In this document: one piece after another, positions 35,396 through 44,736 of the stretch
Position numbering within the stretch: the stretch's first letter is position 1
How the letters are laid out: every line of letters starts with the position of its first letter
Origin: Hirundichthys speculiger
Lineage: Eukaryota > Chordata > Actinopteri > Beloniformes > Exocoetidae
Reading direction: 5' to 3'
DNA length: 64,000 bases
Assembly: GCA_018398805.1 (NCBI GenBank)
Contig: JAGFBZ010001158.1
Coordinates: 1 to 64,000 of the forward strand
Translations under genes and position numbers: made by a program
The notes under the pieces: model-generated
Databases searched by the model: none
Told to the model about the DNA's origin: nothing
Seen by the model: only the letters and a program-made list of their open reading frames with translations

Positions 35396-37307
35396 TTTGG
35401 CCAGAGAAGATCCAAGGTTTGAGGGAGAAGCCTCCAGCTTTTAGGATCTCTTCCACTCCTTTTGTGATCTTTTCTAGTGCCTTCGCGTCATCGTGCGATG
35501 TCAAGATGTCGTCCACGTAGCTGTCTTCTACCAGAACGCGACGTTCTTTAGTCATGGCAGCGAAATGGGGTAGATTTGCCGTTTCTCTCATAGCAACCTG
35601 AGCTATGCAGCCTGCAGGCTTATCGCCGATGTTGACCCTGACCACAACGAAGACTTCGATTTCATCATCAGGTCGGTCTCTCCAGAGGAAACGGTGCAGG
35701 TGTACTTCTGTGTCTTTTAGCCAAACGGAGTTGTACATTTTTTTCACATCTCCTAAGGCTGCATATAACCCACTTCTGAATCTTAGGAGTACTCCTCTGA
35801 TTGGATTGAGAACGTCCGGACCTTTGTGCAGGAGATCGTTCAGACTTACTCCCATGTACTCTTGGCTGCTGTTCCAAACAATCCTTACAGGAGTGGTCGT
35901 TGAGCGAGGGTTAGGCGCGACCAGATGACTGATGTACCACTTCGGTCCTCTCCATCTGTCGATTTCGTCTTGAGTGAGTTTAGCGGCAGCCTTCCTGGAG
36001 ACCATGTCATGGATTTGCTCTTTGTAGGCAGCTTTCCATTCAGGTTCTTTTTCGAGACGCCTCTCTGTGTTCAGGAAAGTAGCCTCAACTGCATGTCTGT
36101 TGTCAGGAAGCGTCGCAGGGTCTGTTTTCCATGGATAAGCTGCGTCCCAGTGAGGGGTTTCACAATGCTTGTCTTGCACGTAGGTGAGGCATTCTTTGAT
36201 TTTTTCTAAGTCCCTCTCCTCTCCGAGGGTCATTTCTTTGCCTCCAGGGGGACATCTACCACATTTGCAGCCACCACATTGAGGATCACAAGCCGCGCCA
36301 ACGCTGTCCCACTTGAACCACTCGAACACTTCTTTGTTTGTGGTTGCAGTGCTTCGGACGATTGTTTCTCTGTCCTCCACTCGAACTTTGCTTGATTCCG
36401 CATGGTTCACGAGGATCTCTCTGTATGCCTTTGAAGCGGTTCTCATTGATCTTGCAAAGTGCGTGTCAGACCTGTGTGCTTCCAGGTCGATTTCTTCAAA
36501 AAGTTCAGGGTGAGTACCACCGACGGTTTTACCCAAGGGTCCATCCCAGAGGACGAGGTCTCCCTCCACCTTGGTTGGCTGTGGAACGAGGCGACCCTCC
36601 CTGTGGCTTATGAGAAGGTCAATCTTCTTGGGGCGGATCAGGTCGTTGGTTGCAACCTCGGGGAAGAACCTTTGTAGTTGCTTCGGTGTGACTGCGTGGT
36701 TCACCTTCGCAATGTTATCCAAGCCGTAGCAGAGAAGCCTGTGTTCCGTTACTGTACCTTTGGAGGTCTTTATTCTTAGCCTCAAGGTATACCTCTTGGT
36801 TGAAACTGTCGTCTCCATTCCGCCAACTCCTTGGACAATCATCTTGATGCTTTCGCCTTTCAGCTTGAGACGCTCTGCGGCTTCAGTTGAAATATAGTTT
36901 GTATCTGACGCGAGGTCAATCAAGGTGCCGATCAGCTGGCCTGAGTTTGTTGTTGCCTCCAGTAACATCATTATAACTGGATACTCTTTTGGCTTGTTGC
37001 TGCTGGCGCACACTGTTGTTGAAACTTTATTTGAGAAAGCTTCTTTGAACTCTGCCTTTAGTTCTGGAGAGAGTTTGGCGAAAAGTTCCTCTTGTTTGCT
37101 TGTCAGTCCAAGTCCTTTTTTCTCCACTTTTGGTTCACTTTGCTCTCCGCTTGCTTTGTCCTTTCTTGAGCGGTGGCTTTGGACAGAGCAAGTAGTTGTG
37201 GTCCGAGGACCCTCCTCTTCGACAGTCGTCCTTTGAGCAGAGAAACTTTGAGGAGCAACTGTCATCTTTGTTATGGTAGCGCAGACACTTGAAGCACGCT
37301 CCTGCAT
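35187..37307 (-). CDS. BEL protease and reverse transcriptase (first pol segment)
   Basis: This 706-residue frame carries the first half of Pol. Around residue 131 lies the aspartic-protease-like segment GTLIDLASDTNYIS. The usual D-S/T-G-S of retroelement proteases reads D-L-A-S here, so protease activity is doubtful. A conserved Cys cluster (CGGCKCGRCPPGG, about 344-356) precedes the reverse transcriptase. RT motifs are clear: GPKWYISHLVAPNP, then ALGDVKKMYNSV with the first catalytic Asp at 520, and SYVDDILTS with the catalytic YVDD at 597-600. True homology stops at about residue 640 (near 35390-35405). The last ~66 residues to the stop at 35187 are read out of frame, and the protein continues in another frame below. 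The annotated Met lies within the gag overlap and is arbitrary. Confidence 0.9.
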   Translation of the reverse strand: MQERASSVCATITKMTVAPQSFSAQRTTVEEEGPRTTTTCSVQSHRSRKDKASGEQSEPKVEKKGLGLTSKQEELFAKLSPELKAEFKEAFSNKVSTTVCASSNKPKEYPVIMMLLEATTNSGQLIGTLIDLASDTNYISTEAAERLKLKGESIKMIVQGVGGMETTVSTKRYTLRLRIKTSKGTVTEHRLLCYGLDNIAKVNHAVTPKQLQRFFPEVATNDLIRPKKIDLLISHREGRLVPQPTKVEGDLVLWDGPLGKTVGGTHPELFEEIDLEAHRSDTHFARSMRTASKAYREILVNHAESSKVRVEDRETIVRSTATTNKEVFEWFKWDSVGAACDPQCGGCKCGRCPPGGKEMTLGEERDLEKIKECLTYVQDKHCETPHWDAAYPWKTDPATLPDNRHAVEATFLNTERRLEKEPEWKAAYKEQIHDMVSRKAAAKLTQDEIDRWRGPKWYISHLVAPNPRSTTTPVRIVWNSSQEYMGVSLNDLLHKGPDVLNPIRGVLLRFRSGLYAALGDVKKMYNSVWLKDTEVHLHRFLWRDRPDDEIEVFVVVRVNIGDKPAGCIAQVAMRETANLPHFAAMTKERRVLVEDSYVDDILTSHDDAKALEKITKGVEEILKAGGFSLKPWIFSGQSGRSGPTANSSNGHVCTQNSGPTKPNARRREQSIGSRLRTRNRQTSNYDVHQLLKEARQNENWTRLTRR

Positions 37308-38952
37308 TCTTTAGATGGGTCTTCTTGCTTGACAAGTTAAGTCTTTTGAAGGTTTTACAGGCGAACAGTTTACCTGCATGCACATCGTCTCCACACACGA
37401 TGCATGTTGAAGGGGAGTTTTGAGTGTTTCCCGACGTAGCTTTAGTGAAAGCTCTTTTTTCCTTCCACCTCTCAGGTTTGCTCGCTGGGTTGGGCTGTAT
37501 TTGCAGCTGATCTAACTCCTCGAGAATGTCTTCCTGCTTTTTCAGGTACTGCAGCAAACAGTCGAAGTGGTTGCGTGATGTAAAGCCACTTGCAGGATCA
37601 CTCTTGTAAGTTAGCCACTTTTCTTTTAGGGAATCAGGCAACTTACTCTCGATTGACTGTGCTACTACTCGATTTTTCACAGCATCTTCCTCCCCCAGAA
37701 CTTGGAGATCGTGGAGCGCTCTCTCCACAGCCTGGATTAGTTCAATTGTCTTTCTGGGTTGGTTTCCCTTGATGGGGGGAAGCTCTTGAACTTCTTTTGA
37801 GATGAGTAGCACTATTTTAGGCTTGTTACCATACTTATTGTCTAGAATCCTGAACACGTCGTCGGCAGATCCACAGCTGGATAGCACAAGGTCTCTCTTG
37901 ACTTTGTCGTTTAGGCTTCCTAGAAGGTGGAATTTCCTTACATTCTCCAAGCCGTGTGGGTTGCCGAGCCGCTGTAAGTCTTCCCATTCAGTTTTCCACC
38001 TGTAGTAGTCTCTCATGTCGCCGGAGAATACAGGCAGGCGCGCTCGCTCTAGGGTGATCAGAGGCTTGATGTTGTAAACTCCGGGACTCCATCTGGAACC
38101 ACTTTGCAGTGTGTTGAAGGTTTCACATGGCGTGCTTGCAGAATCTGGAAAACCACCGTGGCTGAGATTTGAAGGTTGGTTGGGCAAGTTGGGCTGGATG
38201 CCTCCAACAGGAAGTTGAGTATTCTCAGGGCCGACCAGGTGAGGGTTAAGTTGAGTCTCGAGCGGTGCTTCTTCCTCAGCTGGATTGCTCTGTTGTTCAT
38301 CTTGGCTTTGTTTTTCTGCTTTATCAGATTCCTCCTCTTCTTCTCCGGACAGAACCCAGCTAAGGTTGTTGCCTTGCCACGACCATTCATCCCATAGCTT
38401 TTCACGACGTTTCTTTAGTTTTCTTAGACAGTCTTTTGACTCTGTTACGTTGGGTCTTGGAATCAGACTTATCCACTCATTTACTTCTCTTTCGAGTTCG
38501 TCGATTTCTCTTTCCAGACTTCTATTCACCAGGTCGTGTTCTTTCCTCGTCAACTGCTTGTAGTTGGTTGCTTCAGCCTGGTCCATGGCTGACCCGGCCT
38601 CAGTAGCGAGGGTGGTGATTGCTTGTTCAGCGAATCTGGTCCAGAAGCTTTTCAGGATGATCTGTTCAGTCTCGTCGAACTTACGGTCGCATTCTGCTGT
38701 TTTGGCGTCGATCTGCGATGCCGTTTCTTTGGCGTGTTCTTCGCCTGCATCTTGCAGAGCTGTTGCATATTCAAACCCTGCATCTCTAACTTTTGAGTGT
38801 TCTGATTTAAAGGATCTCCACTCACTCTTCATTTCACTTTCTCCCAGCGCGTTTGCTCTGGAGGTGAGGTGATTGGCTCTTCTTGTGAACGCGGTTTGAG
38901 CTGCTGAACGCCTCTGTTTAAGCTTCTCTAGCTCCTCCTTTGATGCTGCCAT
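37135..38952 (-). CDS. BEL Gag polyprotein (605 aa)
   Basis: The structural protein, which packages the element RNA into cytoplasmic particles. It begins MAASKEELEKLKQRRSAAQT at the first ATG after the leader. Residues 1-195 are highly charged and helical, probably coiled coil, with K/E/R-rich segments. About 200-300 is an acidic then proline-rich linker. From about 305 (LPVFSGDMRDYYRWKTEW) to about 480 it matches the DUF1759 capsid-like domain of BEL/Pao Gag. The C-terminal 80 residues hold Cys/His-rich nucleocapsid-type motifs (C-I-V-C-G, then C-F-K-C-L-R-Y-H..C and further Cys). The frame is intact and of normal length. The next ORF (protease-RT) overlaps it by 173 nt in another frame, so Pol expression would need a frame change, or one base has been gained or lost. 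Confidence 0.93.
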   Translation of the reverse strand: MAASKEELEKLKQRRSAAQTAFTRRANHLTSRANALGESEMKSEWRSFKSEHSKVRDAGFEYATALQDAGEEHAKETASQIDAKTAECDRKFDETEQIILKSFWTRFAEQAITTLATEAGSAMDQAEATNYKQLTRKEHDLVNRSLEREIDELEREVNEWISLIPRPNVTESKDCLRKLKKRREKLWDEWSWQGNNLSWVLSGEEEEESDKAEKQSQDEQQSNPAEEEAPLETQLNPHLVGPENTQLPVGGIQPNLPNQPSNLSHGGFPDSASTPCETFNTLQSGSRWSPGVYNIKPLITLERARLPVFSGDMRDYYRWKTEWEDLQRLGNPHGLENVRKFHLLGSLNDKVKRDLVLSSCGSADDVFRILDNKYGNKPKIVLLISKEVQELPPIKGNQPRKTIELIQAVERALHDLQVLGEEDAVKNRVVAQSIESKLPDSLKEKWLTYKSDPASGFTSRNHFDCLLQYLKKQEDILEELDQLQIQPNPASKPERWKEKRAFTKATSGNTQNSPSTCIVCGDDVHAGKLFACKTFKRLNLSSKKTHLKNAGACFKCLRYHNKDDSCSSKFLCSKDDCRRGGSSDHNYLLCPKPPLKKGQSKRRAK

Positions 38953-39209
38953 GTTTCCACTTTTTATTTATTTATTTATTTATTTTGCGTAGACCAGTGT
39001 TGCAGCTTTAATGCCACTTAGGTGTTAGTCTTTTGCCTCTGCTGGACTTGTAGACTTTTTCCTCTTCTAGCTTTAGCTACTTTATTTCTTGGTTAGCAAG
39101 TTTAGCAGATGAGACAGTGTTGTTAAGGACTGGTAGCTTACAGAGCGGTTGAAGCAGTCTTCAGGCTTTGTTTTTTTTTTCTTCTTTTGTAGAGCTGGTG
39201 GTTTATAAC
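38953..39209 (-). other. BEL 5' leader
   Basis: 257 nt between the 5' LTR and Gag. It includes an A/T tetranucleotide run (AAAT units, about 38962-38985). No complement of a tRNA 3' CCA end lies at its start, so the primer is unidentified. Confidence 0.7.
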
Positions 39210-40051
39210 TGTTCGGACTTTTTAAATCTTCAGCCCTCCGAAAAGGCTAGACAGCAAGCACACTGTAGTCATAACTCGTGTTTTCCTTGTTCTTCTTTTA
39301 TTTTTTACTTTTTCACAGGTACACGGGTACACAGGTACACAGGTACACAGGTACACAGGTTATAAACCTGAAATACATAAAACCAGAATGTAACAAGTTA
39401 CAAAGAATAATATCTATAAAATAACCCTTTTAAATAAATGTTTCTATCTTTTTTAATAATTAACAACCATTTACTTTTTTTTTTTTTAATATAAACCATT
39501 TAACTATCTTCCTATGAATTAATTGCAGTAAACACAATGAACTGAATGAATAAACATACACACAGTGTCTCAGTACCAACATTAGCAGCCAACAAAGCAA
39601 CCCAAATGCTCAAACAACCAGCTAAACACTAGTCTATGGATGCTAGCGAGGTTAGCCTAGCATGCTAACGGCGAGCTAGCGGAAGTGCTAGCGGAAGTGC
39701 TAGCAACTTAGCGGCGCTAATCGGGAGTGAACCGCGAGTTCTAAATAAACACACCCATCCTTAACATTCTCATATCACTCATTTAAAGCTTCCTAGCGGT
39801 GAAATACACACAAACACTGAGCTACAGCTTACCAATGGGCCGTGTGCTTCTGTCTCTGTCTGAAGCCGGATACAAAAATGATAGCTCCAGCACTACTGCT
39901 GTAATGCATGCTGCTAGACCGGAAGTTACATGGTCTCTTTCAAAATAAGATGCAGAGGTAGAAAACTCTTAAAATAAATTACTCAGTTGCTTTTAACTAT
40001 AAATATATTACTGAGAGCCATAAATAATAATTAAATGCAAAAGTCTTGACA
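39210..40051 (-). repeat. BEL 5' LTR (842 bp)
   Basis: The upstream LTR in element orientation, reading TGTCAAGAC..TCCGAACA on the minus strand. It contains a 10-mer tandem stretch (CACAGGTACA units, about 39316-39360) and several GCTAGC/TTAGC repeats. The leader next to it starts GTTATAAACCACC, without a TGG start for a usual tRNA primer site. Confidence 0.95.
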
Positions 40052-40056
40052 GTGGC

Positions 40057-41137
40057 GTTCCCATCGACGCCGCTGTTGGAGACGCTCGTGCGTTCACAGG
40101 TGAATGCGGTCGCGGTCGCGGTTGACGCTGACGCTCCGGTGGCTGTAACCTGCTTTTGGGCCTCTCTTAGTCGGCGCATATGCTGCATTAATTAGTTTCA
40201 GACTCACAACCGGGTGTGACAGGTGACAAAGAGGGGTCCCCCACCCCGTCCCTGACTTCCTTCCTCTACTCATCGCTCGCCTCCTGCTGAAAGTCAAGTG
40301 AACCTCGACGCTTCCGTCTGGCTTTTCGTGATTAAATAAACAGCGAAGTGCTGAAATAGATTAAGTGTAATCAGTGTTGAGGTTTTTTTTTCCACACCTG
40401 TGACATAGATGTCGCGCTTCTAATCAGGCAGCAGGTGTGCGGAGTTAAAACTTTGAAGCATCCCAGGGATTTTTTTGATACGTCTGGATCACAAGAGCGT
40501 CCCTTCAGAACCGTCCCACGGCTGGTACCGTCACGTCATGCGCAATGTCTCCCGGATACATATTTAACTGTTCTATTAGAAGATTAAGTCATTTCTTTAA
40601 TTGAAATATTTAACATTAGCTCTTATATAACACCGGCTAGTGTCTAATACCTTATTTAAGAAGTCTTTTAGAGGAAATGCCAGGATATTTAAAATTTCAT
40701 GGTTTTAGGAAGAAATCTGAGTCCTGGAAGTTTCTCCCAACAACGGACTCCCCGAAGCAGCTGCTCAGCTCTCTGAAAATTGAAACAGCTGATTCCCATT
40801 TAGGAGGACAAGGCTCTGAGCAGATGGCAGAGAGCGTCCATGCGGGTTTTTGTCATGATTTATTTCTTACTTTATTTGTGCTGTATTGAAAGTGTAGCTT
40901 ACTGTGTGATGATTCTCTCATGAAGTGGCTCTGCCGCCCCTCCCATCCTCTGCTGTGTGTGTGTGTGTGTGTGGTGGGGGGGGGCATGTTTCACTCAGGG
41001 ACTCGTGCAGGAGTGTCTGAAAGCGTCCGGCAAACGACCGAGGTGGTCTCAGATTATGTATTCATTGGCCACTGCAAACCATTATGGAAGGCTGGCTACG
41101 TCTCGTGCTTTGTTTCTCTGATTGGTTGCATGCCTAT
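40057..41137. other. intronic DNA, nothing recognised
   Basis: Contains a short (TG)n then G-run near 40953-40984. No exon or element end seen. Confidence 0.4.
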
Positions 41138-41527
41138 TAGGGATGTAGCGATACACTAATCTCGCAATACGATACGATACACGATACTCGGCTCACGATA
41201 CAATATATATATATCGATATTCAACTTACAATACATTTACATCATTTTTCAAAAGATTTAAAGGGACAAAGTGATTTTGGCAACATGATTGTTTCATGAC
41301 AAACACGCCACGTTAATGAATAATTCAGTCCTGACATTGGCTGCCACCGCCAATATCTTTAACTCTCTCGAGTAAACACGGATCCAGCCTGTCAGAGAGC
41401 ACCGACCGGACCCGAGACTAACTGTACCCATTCCGACCCGGACTCACGTCTTTTGAATGGACCTGAGACCCAATTCTGGTCAGGTCAGAACCTCAGGTTG
41501 TCGGGTTGTTCCGAAGACTTCTACCTT
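41138..41527. mobile_element. chimeric junction of two hAT fragments
   Basis: 41138-41287 is the left end of the AGGGCTGTAGCGATAC family (TAGGGATGTAGCGATACAC). From about 41288 to 41527 the sequence is the reverse complement of 7640-7905, the left half of the GACCCG-rich MITE, ending near GACTTCTACC. Each is partial and no target duplication borders the pair. Confidence 0.7.
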
Positions 41528-42858
41528 AGAGTAAAGCAGAGAGAGCTGCTCATTAAACACAAAGGTCCATGTGTGATTTCCCACAACTTATTGTTTTGAG
41601 TTAATGTTCTATGTAATTGTAAATTCTGGCCTTAAATGGCACGTTGCCTGTCGATCCGGTATCTCACGTTGCTAAAAGGGATATCGGATCGTTTTAACTC
41701 CTGACGCAGCTCTCTGATCAATGTTCATTTAGCTGGATGGGCAGGGATGTGGCTAACACCCTGAAATTAATACATATTTCTTTTAGTTTTCAAAAAGTAA
41801 AAATGAGATCTCACAGGAAATTGAAATGGATTATTAATAGCTGAAGTTGAGCACCTTCCTCCATCTTCCAGTTTTCTAATTTGAGCTTCCAGCTCCAGCA
41901 GTAAAAGTCTTTGGTCACCGTCTTTTATCTCCTTATCTTGGCTGGCTCTCATGTACATGTTGGCAAACAAGCCTGGAGTAAATGTTTTCACAATTTATAT
42001 CACAATGTGCCAAAGAGGGATTTGTCGTTCCAGCTAAAAAAATTTAAAAAAAAATCAAACTATGTGTGAAGGACACAAGCCCATCCGCTGAGATTATCCT
42101 CCATCACTAGATCCACCTGCAGCCTCACCTGTACGGTATCTGGCTGTAATTTGAGCTGAATGTCAAATCCAGTGCAGCGGTTCTTTTCCTCGAACATTAT
42201 GCATGCATATAAACTCGTCTGAATTTGCTTTGAGGTCAGGCTCGGATTACAGACCGACACCCTGCACTCAGTCTCACTAAAGGATTTCATTACCGCTGCA
42301 GGTTTTTATATCTGCGCCGCTGCGCCTCGCAGAAACGGTGCCACAGCATTGCTCCTTAAGGACGGCTGCAGGACGGAGATGGCTTTTAAAGACTGCGCTG
42401 ACAAAGTAAATAACAGGCCTACATTTATATGTAGAAGTAGATTTATCTGCTCCTGTTTTCCCCTCATGACTCACCACTATCGCCTGCAGGCAGCTGCAGG
42501 TTCGCACAAACGTCAAATTTAATTAGCTTTTAATTTCACATGCTTTTTAATAACCAGTTAGTTGGGTCAAACTGTGACAAAGTCCAGTGCACGCATAAAA
42601 TGCCCAAAGGCTGTGGGATGCCTGACCAGGTCTCGGCCGGGATCAGAGTCCTTCTGGGTCCATGGGAGTTAACCCAGCCGATCCACGTGTGCTTTGTGTA
42701 GTTGCAGGAGGCAGTTGGTTGTTGTGTTGCTTCAGGTATTTCAGTAGCGGCGACATCAATAGCGTCATTACCGTTACCATGGACCATTCAGTCCTGATGC
42801 AAACTGAATGAGTTTGGTCAGCGTTGCTGTTGATGGGGTGAGATTTTACCCTTTGTCC
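41528..42858. other. intronic DNA, nothing recognised
   Basis: No exon, RNA gene or element end identified. Confidence 0.4.
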
Positions 42859-42866
42859 CCAACAGG

Positions 42867-43588
42867 CAGTGTTGGGAATAACGGCGTTAAAAACAGCGAC
42901 GGTAAAAACAGCGACGGTAAAAACAGCGCCGTTACTAACGCTGTTATTTCTTCCCAGTACCGGGTAATCTAACTAATTTAGGGGTGTCAGACTCATTTTC
43001 ACTGAGGGCCACATCAGCATCATGGCGGCCCTCGAAGGGCCAGATTGACAGCATGAGTGTAACAAAATGCAATGTAAATCAAATTATATTAAACTACACC
43101 TTATTATATTGTTAAATAACGGATTCTGTGTTTATTTCCATGTTTTTCTGTGTCAAAAATGCCGACGTAGATTAAACTCTTACACGACTGACGCCGCCTC
43201 ATAACACAAAAGACATACTGTTTTTTCACCTTGAGATACAAACTTGCATTCGCTTTCCCGTTGTTGATGAAACTGCCTTCCTTGTGGATCAATTTTTCTT
43301 GAATTTGAATTGAATTTACAGTACAAGGAGTTAAAAGCACTTTATTGTTTAACTTAATATTAAACATTTAAATGAAGTACCGTCTATGCTGTTCTACTCT
43401 ATGCAACTGGCCTGTGAAAATATTTGACATATTTGAACTTTTTTAGAAAAAGTAACGCAATAGTTACTTTCCCTGGTAACTAATTACTTTTATGAAGGAG
43501 TAATTCAGTTACTAATTCAATTACTTTTTGGGGAAGGTAACTAGTAACTATAAGTAACTACTTTTTCAAAGTAACTTGCCCAAAACTG
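42867..43588. mobile_element. hAT MITE (CAGTGTTGGGAATAACG ends), perfect TSD
   Basis: Left end CAGTGTTGGGAATAACGGCG; right end, inverted, CAGTTTTGGGCAAGTTACTT. The 8-bp duplication CCAACAGG (42859-42866 and 43589-43596) is perfect. The subterminal AGTAACTA/TTACT motifs fit a common fish family. From about 42980 another hAT-type end (TAGGGGTGTCAGACTCATTT) is nested inside without a clear right border. Confidence 0.88.
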
Positions 43589-43596
43589 CCAACAGG

Positions 43597-44003
43597 GGCT
43601 ACGTGAGTGCAGCGAACATGGTATCCTCTTCTGGCTCATGTGGAGGAGGTAAAGTGCCTCCAGTGAGGGAGGGATGAGGATGAGATTGACAGGTGGATCA
43701 GTGCAGCATCTTCAGTCACTGGGACTCAGTACCAGTCTGTTGTGGTAGAGCTGAGCCAGAAGGCGAGGCTCTCTGGGTCCAACCCCACGTTCCTACTCTC
43801 AGTCATGGTCACAACTGTGAGCTGTGACCAACAGGACATGATCGCAGATTAGAGGTCTTGCTGAAATCAGTTTCCTCAGCAGAGTTCTCTACCTTAAAGA
43901 TAAGGTGAGAGGTCATCCTTCTTATAGTAGAGCTGCGGCTCCTCCACGTTGAGAGGAACCAGCTGAGTTGGCTCGCACATCTGGATTCCTCCTGGACGCC
44001 TCC
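43597..44003. other. intronic DNA, nothing recognised
   Basis: No exon or repeat boundary seen. Confidence 0.35.
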
Positions 44004-44011
44004 GTCAGGGG

Positions 44012-44728
44012 TAGAGGTGTGAAAAAAAATCGATTTGGCAATATATCGTGATTTTTGGCCTCCCAATATAATATCCATTTTCAGCTCCTATTATCGATTT
44101 TTTTCAATTTTTTCAAAAATACTAATAATAAACAATAGATAGGTTGTTTTGAAGCAAGTAGTTTTGACTCAATTTGTCCTCTGAATGATCAATATCATCT
44201 GATGAACATACAGTCATGGAAAAAATTATTAGACCACCATTTTTTCTTCACTTTCTTGTTCATTTTAATACCTGGTACCACTAAACGTCATCATGTGACT
44301 AAAACAGACAGAAAAGAAAACACTGAATGCATAAAAGCAGTGTTTTTGGCAGTGCAACGCCATAGCTATTGATGTAAAACTTAAGTGATTTAGGTTATAA
44401 TCAAGAAAACCATGGAAAATGGTAAGATATCAGCTCTTAAATAAAACTCTTATGAGCAATCTTTGTGGTTATCGTTATGTTTGTCCAAACAAATTTACCT
44501 TTAGTTGTACCAGGCATTAAAATGAACAAGAAAGTGAAGAAACAAGGGTGGTCTAATAATTTTTTCCATGACTATATACAGCAACTTGATTTTTCATCTC
44601 TACTTTTAATTTTGATATTAACTGGGTAGAATATCGCAATATATCGTGATATCACGATAATATCGTATTGCGACCCAAGTATCATGATACATATCGTATT
44701 GCGAGGTCCTTGCCAATACTCCCCCCTA
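44012..44728. mobile_element. hAT-like element (ATATCGTGAT-rich), split by a Tc1-like MITE
   Basis: Left end TAGAGGTGTGAAAAAAAATC; right end, inverted, TAGGGGGGAGTATTGGC. The flanks GTCAGGGG (44004-44011) and GTCAACGG (44729-44736) form a weak 8-bp duplication. Subterminal AATATATCGTGAT motifs lie at both ends. A Tc1/mariner-like MITE (44211-44574) sits inside. Confidence 0.7.
44211..44574. mobile_element. Tc1/mariner-like MITE, copy 1
   Basis: Starts CAGTCATGGAAAAAATTATT and ends with its inverted counterpart AATTTTTTCCATGACTA, with TA on both sides. The inverted arms extend well inward (TTCTTCACTTTCTTGTTCAT versus ATGAACAAGAAAGTGAAGAA). It is nearly identical to the copy at 54019-54383. 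Confidence 0.88.
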
Positions 44729-44736
44729 GTCAACGG

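Larger units (their letters stand above)
31541..40051 (-). mobile_element. BEL/Pao LTR retrotransposon, complete, recent, minus strand
   Basis: An 8,511-bp element with LTRs at both ends (TGTTCGG..TTGACA on the + strand), flanked by a perfect 5-bp duplication GTGGC (31536-31540 and 40052-40056). On the minus strand the order is LTR, about 257-nt leader, gag, protease, reverse transcriptase, RNase H, integrase, polypurine tract, LTR. The domain order and the gag type (DUF1759-like) place it in BEL/Pao. No envelope gene is present. It is antisense to cadm1. The LTRs appear identical apart from T-run length (11 versus 13), so the insertion is recent, yet pol has several frame breaks. Confidence 0.96.

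Noticed and set aside
32381..40051. An env gene or endogenous retrovirus
   Set aside because: Domain order and Gag type are BEL/Pao, and nothing like an envelope ORF lies between integrase and the 3' LTR.
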